The translations under genes and the position numbers were made by a program. The notes under the pieces were generated by a model. The model was not told where the DNA came from. It saw nothing but the letters and a program-made list of their open reading frames with translations, and searched no databases. From Dehalococcoides mccartyi CG5 (lineage in GTDB: Bacteria; Chloroflexota; Dehalococcoidia; Dehalococcoidales; Dehalococcoidaceae), in contig NZ_CP006951.1 of assembly GCF_000830885.1 (NCBI RefSeq), positions 434,001 to 498,000 on the forward strand: a stretch of 64,000 nt of DNA, given 5' to 3'. Shown here in pieces: positions 27,601 through 36,607 of this stretch (its first letter is position 1; every line of letters starts with the position of its first letter).

Positions 27601-28494
27601 GTGGTAGAGGTTATTGAAAATGAAAACGGCCGCCATATCCGCATAGCCTCAGATGAAGTCTATCAGGATGAATACGAATTGCCTTCCGGTTGGAAAACTC
27701 AGGTTCAAAGCAGACAGTGGGTAGATTCCGGTATGGTATTGGCTTCACCTGAACTGGAAGGTAAATCCAAGGCAGTTGTTCAGAGTGACCAGAATGTGGT
27801 TGCCAGAGTGGCCGGTGAAGTTACCGTAGAGGGTAATCTTATTACCATCAAGTACAGCGAAAGCGAAGAACGGGAATACACCATACCTGCCGCTATGCAG
27901 ATAAAGGTTAAAACCGGGGATACCATCCGTGCCGGACAACAGCTGACTGACGGCTCAATAAACCCGCAGGATATTCTGTCCATTTTGGGCAGAGATGCCG
28001 TTCAGAAATATCTGGTTGAAGAAGTCCAGAAGGTTTACTACTCTCAGGGCGTACATATCAACGATAAGCACATAGAGGTTATTGCCCGCCAGATGCTTAT
28101 CAAGGTACGTATTGATTCTTCCGGTGATACAGACCTTGTTCCGGGTGAACTGGTAGACAAGTTCCGCTACGAGGATATCAATGCCAAGGTTCTGGCCGAA
28201 GGCGGTGAACCGGCAACTGCTCACACCGTACTTATGGGCATTACCCGTGCCTCCCTTAGCACTGAAAGCTGGCTGGCTGCGGCTTCCTTCCAGGAAACCA
28301 CCCGCGTGCTTACTGATGCCGCTATTTACGGCAGAGTAGACAAGCTATCCGGCCTGAAGGAAAATGTTATTATTGGTAAGCTTATCCCTGCCCAGTGCAA
28401 GTCCTGCAAAGAAGCTACTATTGAAAGGGCTGAACGGATAGCTGCGGCCGCTTCTGCACCTGCCATGAGCGGTCTGCCGGAGAATTGCCTCTAG
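24607..28494 (+). CDS. rpoC: DNA-directed RNA polymerase subunit beta'
   Basis: This is the catalytic beta' subunit, 1295 residues from the chosen start. The N-terminal zinc finger (CACG...CDKCGVE), the bridge and catalytic [15 protein letters not shown] loop with its three Asp residues, the second zinc site ([13 protein letters not shown]) and the trigger-loop region ([16 protein letters not shown]) are all present. I chose [12 protein letters not shown] at 24607, which is the usual family beginning, over ATG at 24583; both overlap rpoB. The C-terminal end ([16 protein letters not shown]) is slightly unusual but uninterrupted. A strong terminator follows. Confidence 0.98.
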   Translation: MNEVNDFDAIRISLASPDQIRSWSYGEVTKPETINYRTLKPERDGLFCERIFGPIKDFECACGKYKRIRYKGIICDKCGVEIARAKVRRERMGHIELACPVGHIWFTRGIPSRVGLLLNLSTRSLERIIYYSHFIITAVNDDAREKAIKDLEVISSQRVADKGSEVDTRVAQMEAEDATVEAINQIRRDFSTEREQMEEDIQLLIDQLKDLQKGNLLTENQYYELKQRFSNVFEASMGAEALLKLLSYIDMDKERSKLIQETRSTSGQRRKKAGKQLQLVEAFRRSSNKPEWMIMTVLPVLPPDLRPMVQLDGGRFATSDLNDLYRRVINRNNRLQHLMEIGAPEIIIRNEKRMLQEAVDSLIDNGRRGKSVAVNGDHKAKSLSDLLRGKQGRFRQNLLGKRVDYSGRSVIVVGPSLKLSQCGLPRRMALELFKPFVMHRLVRDGLAPNIKSARRLVERARPEVYDILEEVVKDRPVLLNRAPTLHRLSIQAFEPVLIDGSALRLHPLVCSAFNADFDGDQMAVHVPLSKAAVKEARETMLSIHNMMLPSSGEPVVSPSLDMVFGCYYLTTTRPGAKGEGKIFGDFEEAKRYYEMGIIDLRAIIKVRDGKGNMLETTTGRIIFNDVLPKAVEFQNMDIPKSAIKKIIGRCYKILSSQDMAVMLDKIKELGFKFATSSGISIAMSDISVPREKTKLVAAADERTAIAEGQFARGLITEDERYNSIIETWMETTDRITDAIQAGFDKQGSVYMMANSGAKGNISQIRQMAGLRGLMTNPSGRIIDFPIKSSLREGLTALEYFISTHGARKGLADTALRTSGSGYLTRRLIDVTQDVIILQEDCGTANGTWIIEPKEKGMLPPLVDRILGRWTAHNVVHPQTGEIIVDNNEEIDEIKAKAIGEAGITEVFVRSPLTCESTHGMCRRCYGRDLGRVRLVDMNTAVGIIAAQSIGEPGTQLTLRTFHTGGVVGVDITTGLPRVEELFEARPPKVQSIISEIDGVVEVIENENGRHIRIASDEVYQDEYELPSGWKTQVQSRQWVDSGMVLASPELEGKSKAVVQSDQNVVARVAGEVTVEGNLITIKYSESEEREYTIPAAMQIKVKTGDTIRAGQQLTDGSINPQDILSILGRDAVQKYLVEEVQKVYYSQGVHINDKHIEVIARQMLIKVRIDSSGDTDLVPGELVDKFRYEDINAKVLAEGGEPATAHTVLMGITRASLSTESWLAAASFQETTRVLTDAAIYGRVDKLSGLKENVIIGKLIPAQCKSCKEATIERAERIAAAASAPAMSGLPENCL

Positions 28495-28520
28495 GTTTCA
28501 GCATTTTTAAAAGACTTAAA

Positions 28521-28542
28521 AGAGGGGCTTTATGCCCCTCTT
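28521..28542 (+). terminator. Rho-independent terminator of rpoBC
   Basis: AGAGGGGC, a five-base loop and GCCCCTCT are followed by a run of T. It lies 27 bases after the rpoC stop. Confidence 0.92.
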
Positions 28543-28684
28543 TTTTATTAGTTGGAAATAGTTTTCAGGGCAGAGGAGAGTTTATGGTCAAGTACCTGCT
28601 GTTACCTTTTCAAGTTTCAAGCGGCACATGGCTTACGGAATTTGTTTTTGGCGGCTGACTTTTGGGAGTGTTACGCTTTATTTG

Positions 28685-28693
28685 TGCTATAAT
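28685..28693 (+). promoter_or_regulatory. Extended -10 promoter of ruvB, leaderless
   Basis: TGCTATAAT is a perfect extended -10 element. Transcription would start about seven bases later, at 28700-28701, exactly at the ruvB ATG. No good -35 box and no ribosome site are visible. Confidence 0.65.
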
Positions 28694-28700
28694 ACTTCAA

Positions 28701-29750
28701 ATGTCACAGGAAAAAGAGCGCTTGATTTCCGGGAAACTGGTTACAGATGATGCCAAGCTGGATACCAGCCTTCGCCCCCGTTGTCTGCCTGATTTTATTG
28801 GTCAAAAACGCCTCAAAGATAATCTTGGGGTAGCCATACAGGCGGCTAAACAAAGGGGAGAAGCGCTGGATCATGTCTTGCTTTATGGGCCGCCGGGACT
28901 TGGTAAAACCACTCTTTCGCACATAATAGCTCTGGAAATGGGGGTTAATATCCGTATTACCTCCGGTCCGGCTATTGAAAGACAGGGTGATCTGGCGGCT
29001 ATTCTTACCAATTTGAAACCCTTTGATATACTTTTTATAGATGAAATTCATCGGCTTAGCCGAAATGTGGAAGAAGTGCTCTATCCGGCTATGGAGGATT
29101 ATGCACTTGACATAATGGTAGGCAAAGGGCCGGGTGCCAGAAGCCTCAGGCTTAAACTGCCTCACTTTACCCTGATAGGGGCGACCACCCGCTATGCCAT
29201 GCTTTCCGCACCTCTGCGTGACCGTTTCGGTTCTATATTCCGGTTGGATTTTTATGATGAAGAAGCCATACATGATATAGTCCGCCGTTCCGCCCGCATA
29301 CTGGGGGTAGAGGCAGATGAAAACGGTCTTCACCAGATAGCCTGCCGTTCCCGCGGTACTCCCAGAGTGGCTAACCGCCTGCTTCGGCGTGTAAGAGACT
29401 ATGCTCAGGTAAAAGGCAATGGCTTGATTACGGCGGATATTGCGGCGGAATCCCTGGCCTGTCTGGAAGTGGACAAGCTGGGGCTGGATGAGATTGACCA
29501 CAAGGTTTTGAAAACCATTATCCATAAATTCGGGGGAGGGCCGGTGGGGCTTGAGACTATTGCCGCTGCTATTTCCGAAGAAGCGGATACCATTATGGAT
29601 GTTTACGAACCCTATCTGCTCCAGCTGGGATTTTTGGAAAGAACTCCCAGAGGGCGTCAGGCAACCCGTCTGGCTTACCAGCACTTAAGCATACCTTATC
29701 AGAATGACAAAAATAACCAACAGGGGCTTTGGACGGAGAATGGCAGCTAA
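28701..29750 (+). CDS. ruvB: Holliday junction branch migration helicase RuvB
   Basis: RuvB is the AAA+ motor that moves Holliday junctions with RuvA. The 349-residue protein has Walker [11 protein letters not shown], Walker B FIDEIHR, the sensor region [17 protein letters not shown] with the arginine finger, and a C-terminal winged helix ending in [16 protein letters not shown] started it at [11 protein letters not shown] (28701) rather than at an upstream ATG, since the upstream 13 residues would contain the promoter. ruvA and ruvC are not nearby. It overlaps queH at its 3' end. Confidence 0.97.
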
Positions 29751-30288
29751 ACTGCTTCTTCATGGCTGTTGTGCACATTGTACCGCTTACTCTTTCAAAT
29801 ACTGGCAGGAGCAGGGTTTTGAGGTAAGTGTTTACTGGTATAACCCCAATATCCACCCCTTTACAGAACACCAAAACAGGCTTGAAGCTATGGTAAAATT
29901 GTCCCAAGAACTTAGTTTTGAGCTTGTCACAGAGCCTCTTTATCAGATGGCTGAATATTTCAAAAAAGTAGCCGAAAAACCGGATGAACGCTGCCGTACC
30001 TGCTTTGATATGCGGCTGGGGCAAACTGCCGTTTATGCCGCAAGGTATGGGTATGAATATTTCTCTTCCAGCCTTTTTATCAGCCCCCATCAGAAGCATC
30101 AGGAAGCAGTTTTTTCGGCTGAAGCTTTTGCCAAAGAAACAGGGGTCAAATTTGCTTATGCAGACCTCAGGAAACGTTATTCGGACAGCCGGCATATTAC
30201 CAAGCCGTTGGACCTTTATCGCCAGCAGTACTGCGGGTGTATATACAGCGAGTATGAACGGTTCGGTAAAACAGACCCGCCTGCCTGA
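29740..30288 (+). CDS. queH: Epoxyqueuosine reductase QueH
   Basis: QueH (DUF208) reduces epoxyqueuosine to queuosine in tRNA and replaces the cobalamin-dependent QueG. The 182-residue protein starts [14 protein letters not shown] and has later cysteines in CRTCFDMRL and YCGCIYS, which hold the iron-sulfur cluster and neighbouring metal site in the family. The motif HKHQEAVF... in the middle is also conserved. I chose the ATG at 29740, 11 bases inside ruvB, because the family begins there and GGAG lies close by; an ATG at 29704 has no ribosome site. Other queuosine genes are not in the window. Confidence 0.92.
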
Positions 30289-30364
30289 AGATACAATATT
30301 TATCCTTTTTGCCAAGGCGTATATGCTAAAATATATTTGCACTATTTGCCAGAGGTTTTTATAA

Positions 30365-31006
30365 ATGGTCTATTTCATCCGCCCTATAAAAGACGAAGAT
30401 ATACCTGAACTCAATCAGATTGATAGGGAAGCCTTTCCTACCATGTGGCCAGCCACCAATTTTAAGCGTGAAATGGAAAACATCATGGCTCATTACATGG
30501 TGCTGGTTGATGGAGATTCCTCTAACCAAGCTGGGCCTAAAACCAATATAAATATTTGGAAGTGGCTTTGGAATTGCATATACCATGACAGCACTATTCT
30601 TCAGCCGGTTGCAGACCACCCGAAGGTAATCGGTTACGGTGCTATATGGGTCATGGCCGGTTCTGCCCATTTGGTCAGTGTGGCAGTACGGGAGGCATAT
30701 CGCCGTAAAGGATTTGGAGAATTGCTTTTGATAAGCTCTCTGAAAGAAGCTATTAAACACAAATGCTTTGAAATGACACTGGAGGTCAGGGTTTCAAATA
30801 TTGTAGCTCAAAATCTGTATTTGAAATATGGGTTTGCCATAAAGGGTATACGGAAAAAATACTATCTGGATAACCACGAAGATGCTCTTATCATGACTTT
30901 AGATAGCATTGACAGCCCTGATTTTCCGGCCAAATTGAAAGGATACAAAAACAGCCACACCCGGAAATGGAAAACCACACCGGGAATGGCCGAACTGGCT
31001 TCATAA
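30365..31006 (+). CDS. GNAT-family N-acetyltransferase, RimI-like
   Basis: The 213-residue protein has an acetyl-CoA-binding motif A (VSVAVREAYRRKGFGELLL) and motif B (NIVAQNLYLKYGFAIKGIRKKYY), the layout of RimI-type enzymes that acetylate protein N termini. Unlike standard RimI (about 150 residues) it has an insertion of about 30 residues near 55-85, rich in Trp and Asn, and an extended C terminus. An AGAGG ribosome site precedes the ATG. Upstream is an extended -10 (TGCTAAAAT, 30324-30332). RimI function is likely but the substrate is unproven. Confidence 0.8.
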   Translation: MVYFIRPIKDEDIPELNQIDREAFPTMWPATNFKREMENIMAHYMVLVDGDSSNQAGPKTNINIWKWLWNCIYHDSTILQPVADHPKVIGYGAIWVMAGSAHLVSVAVREAYRRKGFGELLLISSLKEAIKHKCFEMTLEVRVSNIVAQNLYLKYGFAIKGIRKKYYLDNHEDALIMTLDSIDSPDFPAKLKGYKNSHTRKWKTTPGMAELAS

Positions 31007-31022
31007 ATTTATTAAGGGGTAG

Positions 31023-31250
31023 TTACTCTTCGTCTCCGCCCCGTGACTTGCGTTTTAAATCGCCCAGAGACTTCAGCCGTTCAAATTCCATTTCGTCTAT
31101 GGGTTCGCAGAGTTTGACCGCACCCCGTTCAATGAGTATTTTATAAAGTTTGCGGCATTTCCAGCATTTATAAGGTCCTTCGTATACCTCGTCAGCCAAT
31201 GAAAAACTGCCAATTACGCCACAATCAGGGCAGGGGATTTTTGCCATCAT
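31023..31250 (-). CDS. Small zinc-ribbon protein
   Basis: The 75-residue protein has two CxxC pairs, CPDCG (near residue 6) and CWKCRK (near 28), a spacing typical of a zinc ribbon, then a mixed basic and acidic tail. I shortened the frame to start at the ATG pair near 31250, because AAGGAAG lies about nine bases upstream and the extra upstream residues overlap the neighbouring permease gene. I do not recognise a named family. It lies 64 bases downstream of, and in the same direction as, the permease gene. Confidence 0.6.
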   Translation of the reverse strand: MMAKIPCPDCGVIGSFSLADEVYEGPYKCWKCRKLYKILIERGAVKLCEPIDEMEFERLKSLGDLKRKSRGGDEE

Positions 31251-31314
31251 CTTGCAGGTACTTCCTTTCACAGACTTGTGTTTATAGCGTAATAGTTTAG
31301 CCTTTAGGGCAAAA

Positions 31315-31854
31315 CTATTCAAGCAGGTTTACCTTGGAAAATAGGGCGTTGGCCAGCATTCCGGCGGCCAGAGGCATCAAGGCGGTTACCGCCAGCCGTA
31401 TCAGGGCAAATTTCCAGCCCAGCATGCCAATTTCAAGGGGCAGACGGTTTACCGCCAGCAGTGACCAACCGGTCATGAAAGCTACCATAGTACCAGCTCC
31501 AGCACCACCGCCCAGCAATCCGGCGGCAATAGGCATACAGCTATAAGGCCCGCCCGGCATCAGCCCGCCAACAGCCGTACCGATAAGTACGCCCTTGAAA
31601 CCTGATTCCTGACCCAGCCACTGGCTGACGGTCTCTTCGGGTATGATAACCCTAAGCATACCGGCAATAACAAAGGCCAGTACCATCATGGGTAATACCT
31701 GAATAAATATATCCCAGGCGGCTTTAAATCCCTCTACGTGGGCGCCGTTTTTGTTGTAAGCAATAATGCTAACCACCACTGCTATAACTGCCAGAATCAG
31801 GGTGGGGATTATCATGGAAGGTCTTGAGCCTCTCTCGCAACTGTTACTTGCCAT
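31315..31854 (-). CDS. Half-size permease (DUF318/ArsP-like)
   Basis: The 179-residue integral membrane protein has about five predicted helices (near 14-34, 46-70, 85-112, 118-138 and 148-172). The motif VLIGTAVGGLMPGGPYSCMP, with Gly-rich turns and a Cys, resembles the PF03773 permease family, which includes the ArsP exporters, but those have about 300-350 residues and eight helices. The protein therefore corresponds to half of the standard transporter and could act as a homodimer or have a separate partner. AAGGAA lies before the ATG. Substrate is unknown. Confidence 0.6.
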   Translation of the reverse strand: MASNSCERGSRPSMIIPTLILAVIAVVVSIIAYNKNGAHVEGFKAAWDIFIQVLPMMVLAFVIAGMLRVIIPEETVSQWLGQESGFKGVLIGTAVGGLMPGGPYSCMPIAAGLLGGGAGAGTMVAFMTGWSLLAVNRLPLEIGMLGWKFALIRLAVTALMPLAAGMLANALFSKVNLLE

Positions 31855-31882
31855 ATTCCTTATACCAATATATCCTAAAGTC

Positions 31883-32557
31883 TTATTTTTTTAAAGTTTG
31901 TTTTTCAAGTAGCAGGCAAATATTCCGGGCGAAATATTTTGGTCCGCGGTGGCTTTTTTCGCCTGACGAACTGACTACCCTGAAGCCGGCTTTTTTGACC
32001 AGTGCTTCAATCTCCCAGCAGGTATACAGGCGATAATAACGTTTGAGTATTTGGTCTGGGCTTTTCCATGGCACCAGAGTCTCTCGCCCCTTAAACCAAA
32101 AGCGGGGCTGGAGGCGGTTCCAGACTGTCAGAAATATTTGACCATCGTCTTTCAATACCCTTCCGAATTCCTGCAGGACTTTTAGTTGGGAATCCTGCCC
32201 TTTCAGGTGGTGAAAACTGGCTACGGCAATCAGCCAGTCAAACTCGGCATCTTCAAAGGGCAGATTTTGCATATCTGCCACTGCCAGATTAGGTTTGAAG
32301 CCGTGCTTGCGGGCATATTTTCCGGCTTGGTTTATCATTTCGGCTGAAAAGTCTATACCATAAAGTTCAAAGCTGTCTTTAAAGGGTATGAAGTCTGCTC
32401 CGCAGCCGCAACCGGCATTAAGAAGCTTGCCTGTTTGCCATTTTGCAGCCAGTGCTGAAAGCTCGCGGCTGAAAATGGAGCGATGGCGAAAGCTGTACCA
32501 GCCGGCGGCTATACGGTCAAACACCTGTGACTGGGAAGTAAAATTTTGTTCGTTCAT
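31883..32557 (-). CDS. SAM-dependent methyltransferase, Trm9/ALKBH8-like
   Basis: This is a class I methyltransferase of 224 residues. The SAM loop is LLNAGCGCGADF, followed by GIDFSAEMI. N-terminal VFDRIAAGWYSFRHR and C-terminal LVPWKS with RYYRLYTCWEIEALVKKAGF match the pattern of Trm9 and ALKBH8 methyltransferase domains and their archaeal relatives, which methylate 5-carboxymethyluridine at tRNA position 34. The gene is divergent from elp3 with 43 bases between the starts, which supports a tRNA wobble role. A general small-molecule methyltransferase is the alternative. No ribosome site is visible; a TATAAC box lies nine bases upstream. Confidence 0.7.
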   Translation of the reverse strand: MNEQNFTSQSQVFDRIAAGWYSFRHRSIFSRELSALAAKWQTGKLLNAGCGCGADFIPFKDSFELYGIDFSAEMINQAGKYARKHGFKPNLAVADMQNLPFEDAEFDWLIAVASFHHLKGQDSQLKVLQEFGRVLKDDGQIFLTVWNRLQPRFWFKGRETLVPWKSPDQILKRYYRLYTCWEIEALVKKAGFRVVSSSGEKSHRGPKYFARNICLLLEKQTLKK

Positions 32558-32565
32558 AGCTTTAG

Positions 32566-32573
32566 GTTATAAT
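32566..32573. promoter_or_regulatory. Overlapping divergent -10 boxes of the Trm9-like gene and elp3
   Basis: GTTATAAT reads TATAAT on the plus strand (32568-32573) and TATAAC on the minus strand (32571-32566). The two genes may therefore compete for polymerase. -35 boxes are weak on both sides. Confidence 0.4.
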
Positions 32574-32600
32574 TAACTATCCTTACAGATAAGAGTATAT

Positions 32601-33980
32601 ATGAAGAAGCTTTCCCGAACAATATCAGGTGTTACCCCGGTGGCGGTTATGACCAAGCCGCTACCATGCCCCGGCAAGTGCATTTATTGCCCCACTTTTG
32701 CCGCTACTCCCCAAAGCTATACACCTGAATCTCCGGCTGTTTTGCGGGCTAAAAGCTGTGAATACCAGGCTTATAAACAGGTTGCCCTTCGCCTGAGGAT
32801 AATACAGGACATGGGACACCCTACGGATAAGGTTGAGCTTATAATCATGGGTGGCACTTTCCTTTCGGCAGATATCACTTACCAGTACGGCTTTATTAAA
32901 GATTGCTACGACGCTTTGAACGGAGTGGTGGCCGGCAGTCTGGAAGAAGCCAAAACCATAAATGAAACCGCCCAGCACCGCTGTGTGGGTTTATGTATTG
33001 AAACCCGTCCGGATATTTGCGGGAAGGCCGAAATACAACGGATGATAGATTTCGGGACTACCAGAGTGGAACTTGGCGTCCAGATGCTGGATGATGATAT
33101 TTATAAGCTGGTTGAACGGGGACATAGGGTTTCAGATGTGGCTGAGGCTACGTGTCTTCTGCGTGAATACGGCCTTAAAGTGCATTACCACTGGATGCCC
33201 GGACTTCCCGGCTCTTCTCCTGAAAAAGATCTGGCACTTTCCCGGATGGTGTTTGAAGACCCGCGGTTTTGCCCTGACGGGCTTAAGCTTTATCCCACTA
33301 TGGTAGTGGAAGGAACTATACTAGAACAGTGGTGGAAAGAGGGAAGGTACACCCCCTATCCCAATGGCACCATGACCGGGCTGATTGCGGATATCAAAGC
33401 ACTGGTGCCGCCTTACGTGCGTATTTCACGGGTACTTCGGGATATACCGGCTGTATTTATTAGCGCCGGCCTCAAAGACTCCCTGAGGGACGGGGTTCGC
33501 CAGATACTGGAAAGCCGCCACCAGAAGTGCAGGTGCATACGTTGCCGTGAATACGGCCACCGCCAGCGGAAAGGGCAGACCAGCGGTGAACCTACCTTAA
33601 GGCGTCTTGATTATCCTGCCTCAGGTGGCAAGGAGATATTCCTTAGCTTTGAAGATGCCTCTGACACTCTGTATGGTCTGCTCAGATTGCGTATACCCTG
33701 TGCATCGCTGCCTGTTCTGGGTCAGAAATATGGTGCTAAAACAGGGCTGGTGCGTGAACTGCATGTGTATGGCACAGAACTTTCACTTGGGGAACAGGGA
33801 GACCAGTCTGCCCAGCACCGGGGTCTTGGACGGAAACTGCTGGCGGAAGCGGAGTGTTTAGCCCGTGATGAATTCGGTCTTGACTCACTGGCTATTTTAA
33901 GCGGGGTGGGTGCCAGAGAGTATTACAGGTCACTGGGGTATGAACTGGTGGCTGGGTATATGTGCAAGCACTTAGACTGA
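32601..33980 (+). CDS. elp3: tRNA uridine(34) acetyltransferase/radical SAM enzyme Elp3
   Basis: Elp3 forms 5-carboxymethyluridine derivatives at the wobble uridine of tRNA. The 459-residue protein has the radical SAM cluster motif CPGKCIYC (C23, C27, C30) and, in the C-terminal third, a GNAT acetyltransferase domain (HRGLGRKLLAEAECLA, then SGVGAREYYRSLGYE). A cysteine/histidine-rich CRCIRCREYGH segment between the domains matches the Elp3 zinc site. The D. mccartyi enzyme has been studied structurally, so this family is well grounded. The N terminus is short compared with eukaryotic Elp3. No other Elongator genes are present; a Trm9-like gene lies divergent. Confidence 0.96.
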   Translation: MKKLSRTISGVTPVAVMTKPLPCPGKCIYCPTFAATPQSYTPESPAVLRAKSCEYQAYKQVALRLRIIQDMGHPTDKVELIIMGGTFLSADITYQYGFIKDCYDALNGVVAGSLEEAKTINETAQHRCVGLCIETRPDICGKAEIQRMIDFGTTRVELGVQMLDDDIYKLVERGHRVSDVAEATCLLREYGLKVHYHWMPGLPGSSPEKDLALSRMVFEDPRFCPDGLKLYPTMVVEGTILEQWWKEGRYTPYPNGTMTGLIADIKALVPPYVRISRVLRDIPAVFISAGLKDSLRDGVRQILESRHQKCRCIRCREYGHRQRKGQTSGEPTLRRLDYPASGGKEIFLSFEDASDTLYGLLRLRIPCASLPVLGQKYGAKTGLVRELHVYGTELSLGEQGDQSAQHRGLGRKLLAEAECLARDEFGLDSLAILSGVGAREYYRSLGYELVAGYMCKHLD

Positions 33981-34101
33981 TATTCGCGGAGACTTTGGCA
34001 GGTTTTGCCCTGTTGGGTTACAAGTGTTAAACTACAGGTGTAAATTTCGCTGATATATAAGTAAAACTAACTTAAAGTGAATGGTAAAAACGTTTTTTAG
34101 G

Positions 34102-34110
34102 TGCTAGAAT
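34102..34110 (+). promoter_or_regulatory. Extended -10 promoter of the Vhu hydrogenase operon
   Basis: TGCTAGAAT predicts a start of transcription near 34117 and a leader of about 80 bases ending in AGGAGG before the ATG at 34196. The -35 box is poor, which could mean an activator is needed. Confidence 0.45.
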
Positions 34111-34195
34111 ATAAACAGTTGTTTTATACAGTACCTTGTGTGTGTTACCTGCTTATATAGCACGGGAAAGCAAAAGACATGGCTAGGAGGATAAA

Positions 34196-35134
34196 ATGGT
34201 CCGTGTTGCTGAAGAATGGTTTGCAGTATGCGGAGGGTGTGAGCTCTCTCTACTGGATATAGGCGAACCACTGCTGGATGTTTTACCCCACTTGGAAATA
34301 GTTCATATGCCTGTTCTTATGGACCATAAACTTCTTGGACAGTGCGGCGACGGCAAGAAACTGGAAATCCCCGAAGCTGATCTTGGCATAATTACCGGCG
34401 GTATCAGAAATGAGGAAAACCGGGAACTGGCTCTGGAAATGCGCAAGAAGTGCAAGATAATAGTAGCCTTGGGTACGTGTGCCTGTTTCGGTGGTATCCC
34501 CGCTCTGGCTAATCTTTCCACTACCGAAGAAATGATGGAACAGATTTACAGCAAGGAGAAAGGCACTGAAAAGTCTGATTCTCCCAGTGATAAATCCCTC
34601 CCCAAAATGCTTGACCGTGTTTACGCCGTAGATGAAATGATCAAAGTAGATATTCACCTGCCAGGTTGTCCTCCCACACCCACCCATATAGCTGAACTGC
34701 TGGGTGCGGTACTTGAAGGTAAAAGCTTTGCACTTCCCGAAAGAAGTGTTTGTGATACTTGCCCCACCATACGCGAAAAACAATCTACCGGCGGACCTAT
34801 CAAACGTTCTTTGCAGAACGCCCAGTTTACCCCCGGCCGATATGACAATATGCGCTGTCTGAACGAACAGGGGTTATTCTGTTTGGGACCGGTTACCAAG
34901 GCCGGTTGCAACCGTATTTTGGGTGCTGACCCTTCAGAAGAAATTCCCCGCTGTATAAAGGCTTATATGCCTTGCCGCGGCTGTTTCGGGCCTATCCGGC
35001 AGGGTTCTAATCCCACTGCCGACATGATGGGTTCTTTAAGCTATATCGGGCGTGATCCAAAGGAGATTGTTGACCGGGTGGCCACCATAAACCGCTTTAT
35101 CGGTTCGGGTAGACTCCGCCCGCAGGATAAGTAA
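34196..35134 (+). CDS. vhuG: NiFe hydrogenase small subunit, Vhu/Mvh-type (group 3)
   Basis: The 312-residue small subunit holds iron-sulfur clusters that carry electrons to and from the NiFe site. Cluster ligands are visible at CGGCE (C12, C15), GTCACFGG, LPGCPPTPTH and a late CFGPIRQGSN. Additional cysteines near CLNEQGLFC and GCN fit the medial and distal clusters. There is no Tat signal, so it is cytoplasmic. It is followed by the large subunit after 31 bases. The usual MvhD and heterodisulfide reductase genes of methanogens are not seen. The symbol follows usage in Dehalococcoides for this pair. Confidence 0.88.
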   Translation: MVRVAEEWFAVCGGCELSLLDIGEPLLDVLPHLEIVHMPVLMDHKLLGQCGDGKKLEIPEADLGIITGGIRNEENRELALEMRKKCKIIVALGTCACFGGIPALANLSTTEEMMEQIYSKEKGTEKSDSPSDKSLPKMLDRVYAVDEMIKVDIHLPGCPPTPTHIAELLGAVLEGKSFALPERSVCDTCPTIREKQSTGGPIKRSLQNAQFTPGRYDNMRCLNEQGLFCLGPVTKAGCNRILGADPSEEIPRCIKAYMPCRGCFGPIRQGSNPTADMMGSLSYIGRDPKEIVDRVATINRFIGSGRLRPQDK

Positions 35135-35165
35135 TAACTACCCTTAGTTTATTCGGAGGATATAT

Positions 35166-36605
35166 ATGAAGCAGATTACAATTCAACCGGTTACCAGGAT
35201 TGAAGGTGCCGCCAAGGTTGTTATAAGCCTTGATGATAGTGGTAATGTATCTGATGCCCGCATGCATATTATAGAGCTTCGCGGTTTTGAAAAATTCTGT
35301 ATAGGGCGTCCGGTAGAGGAAATGCCCCGTATTACCCCGCGTATCTGCGGTGTTTGCCCGCTTTCCCACCATCTGTGTTCTGCTAAGGCCTGTGACAGTG
35401 TTTTCGGGGTTACCCCGCCGTCTGCCGGCCGCAAACTGCGTGAGCTGGCTAATGCCACCGCTTATCTGGAAGAACACATTCTCCACTTCTTCTTTTTAGC
35501 TGGAGCAGACCTTGTAATGGGTCCGGGTGAAAACTACTCCATGCGCAATGTTTTCGGTATAGCCCAGAAGATGCCTGAACTGGGGCAGAAGGTTATCCGT
35601 TCGCGCCATCTGGCCTCAAAAATGCTTGATTACCTGCTGGGAAAAGATATCCACCCGGTAGCGGCTGTGGCTGGCGGGTTTTCAAAACCGCTTACTGAAA
35701 CTGAACGTGAAAAAATGATGGAAATGGCTAAAGAGCTGTTGGAGTTCTCCAAGTTCTCCATAGCTTATGCCAAAGAAAATCTTTTCAGCAAATATGAAGG
35801 CCTGATCAAGGAAATTGGTGTTATCAAGACCGGCTTTTTGGGTACGGTGGATAAAAATGGTGCTCTAAACCAGTATGACGGCAATCTTCGCCTTATGCGT
35901 CCTGATGGCAAGTTTACCGAATTTGCCCCAAAAGATTACCTTGATCACATTACCGAACGGGTAGAAGACTGGAGTTACGCCAAATTCCCTTATGCCAAGG
36001 AGCTGGGTGAGTTCAATATGGATTTGGACAATCCCTCCGGCATTTTCCGGGTAAATACTCTGGCCCGTATAAATGCCTGTGACCGGATTGCTACCCCTCT
36101 GGCTCAAAAAGAACTGGAAGAATTTAGGGCTAAATTCGGCCGTCCTGCCCAGCAATCACTCCTTTTCAACTGGGCACGCCTGATAGAGCTTTTATACAAT
36201 GCAGAAAGAGTGATAGAGCTTCTTTCTGATCCCGAAATTACCAGCACCAATACCCGCGTACCGGTAACTCCCAAAGCCGGTCGGGGAGTGGGTTGTGTAG
36301 AAGCCCCCCGCGGCACTCTTATCCACGACTATACTACGGACGAAAATGGTCTGGTTACCGATGCCAATCTGGTGGTAGCTACTGTTATGAACAATGCTGC
36401 TATAAACATGTCCGTAAAACAAGCCGCCCAAACTCTTATCAAGGGTGGCAAATACAACGAAACTATTTTAGATGAAATTGAAATGGTTATACGGGCTTAT
36501 GACCCTTGCTTGTCCTGCTCTACTCACGAGCTTAACGGCAAAGTAGCGGTCAGGCTGGATATAGTTGATGCAAACGGCCAGCTGGTCCAGACTTACTCTA
36601 ACTAA
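35166..36605 (+). CDS. vhuA: NiFe hydrogenase large subunit, Vhu/Mvh-type
   Basis: The 479-residue catalytic subunit carries the NiFe site. The N-terminal L1 motif RICGVCPLSHH and the C-terminal L2 motif DPCLSCSTH give the four cysteine ligands. About 28 residues follow the last His, the length that a maturation protease removes after nickel insertion. GGAGG precedes the ATG. It lies directly upstream of a HycI-type protease gene. The length and motif variants match group 3 cytoplasmic (F420-non-reducing type) enzymes. Which electron carrier it uses in this organism is not known from the sequence. Confidence 0.93.
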   Translation: MKQITIQPVTRIEGAAKVVISLDDSGNVSDARMHIIELRGFEKFCIGRPVEEMPRITPRICGVCPLSHHLCSAKACDSVFGVTPPSAGRKLRELANATAYLEEHILHFFFLAGADLVMGPGENYSMRNVFGIAQKMPELGQKVIRSRHLASKMLDYLLGKDIHPVAAVAGGFSKPLTETEREKMMEMAKELLEFSKFSIAYAKENLFSKYEGLIKEIGVIKTGFLGTVDKNGALNQYDGNLRLMRPDGKFTEFAPKDYLDHITERVEDWSYAKFPYAKELGEFNMDLDNPSGIFRVNTLARINACDRIATPLAQKELEEFRAKFGRPAQQSLLFNWARLIELLYNAERVIELLSDPEITSTNTRVPVTPKAGRGVGCVEAPRGTLIHDYTTDENGLVTDANLVVATVMNNAAINMSVKQAAQTLIKGGKYNETILDEIEMVIRAYDPCLSCSTHELNGKVAVRLDIVDANGQLVQTYSN

Positions 36606-36607
36606 AT

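Noticed and set aside
28543-28684. Possible small RNA (SRP or 6S type) between rpoC and ruvB
   Set aside because: No SRP tetraloop core or long paired arms were visible; only the rpoC terminator is convincing.
28704-29684. A 326-codon open frame on the minus strand opposite ruvB
   Set aside because: It is fully antisense to a certain gene, has no recognisable domain, and its composition follows the mirror of ruvB codons.
33981-34195. Riboswitch or terminator in the gap after elp3
   Set aside because: There is only a weak GGCA/TGCC hairpin and a promoter for the hydrogenase genes; no aptamer core was recognised.
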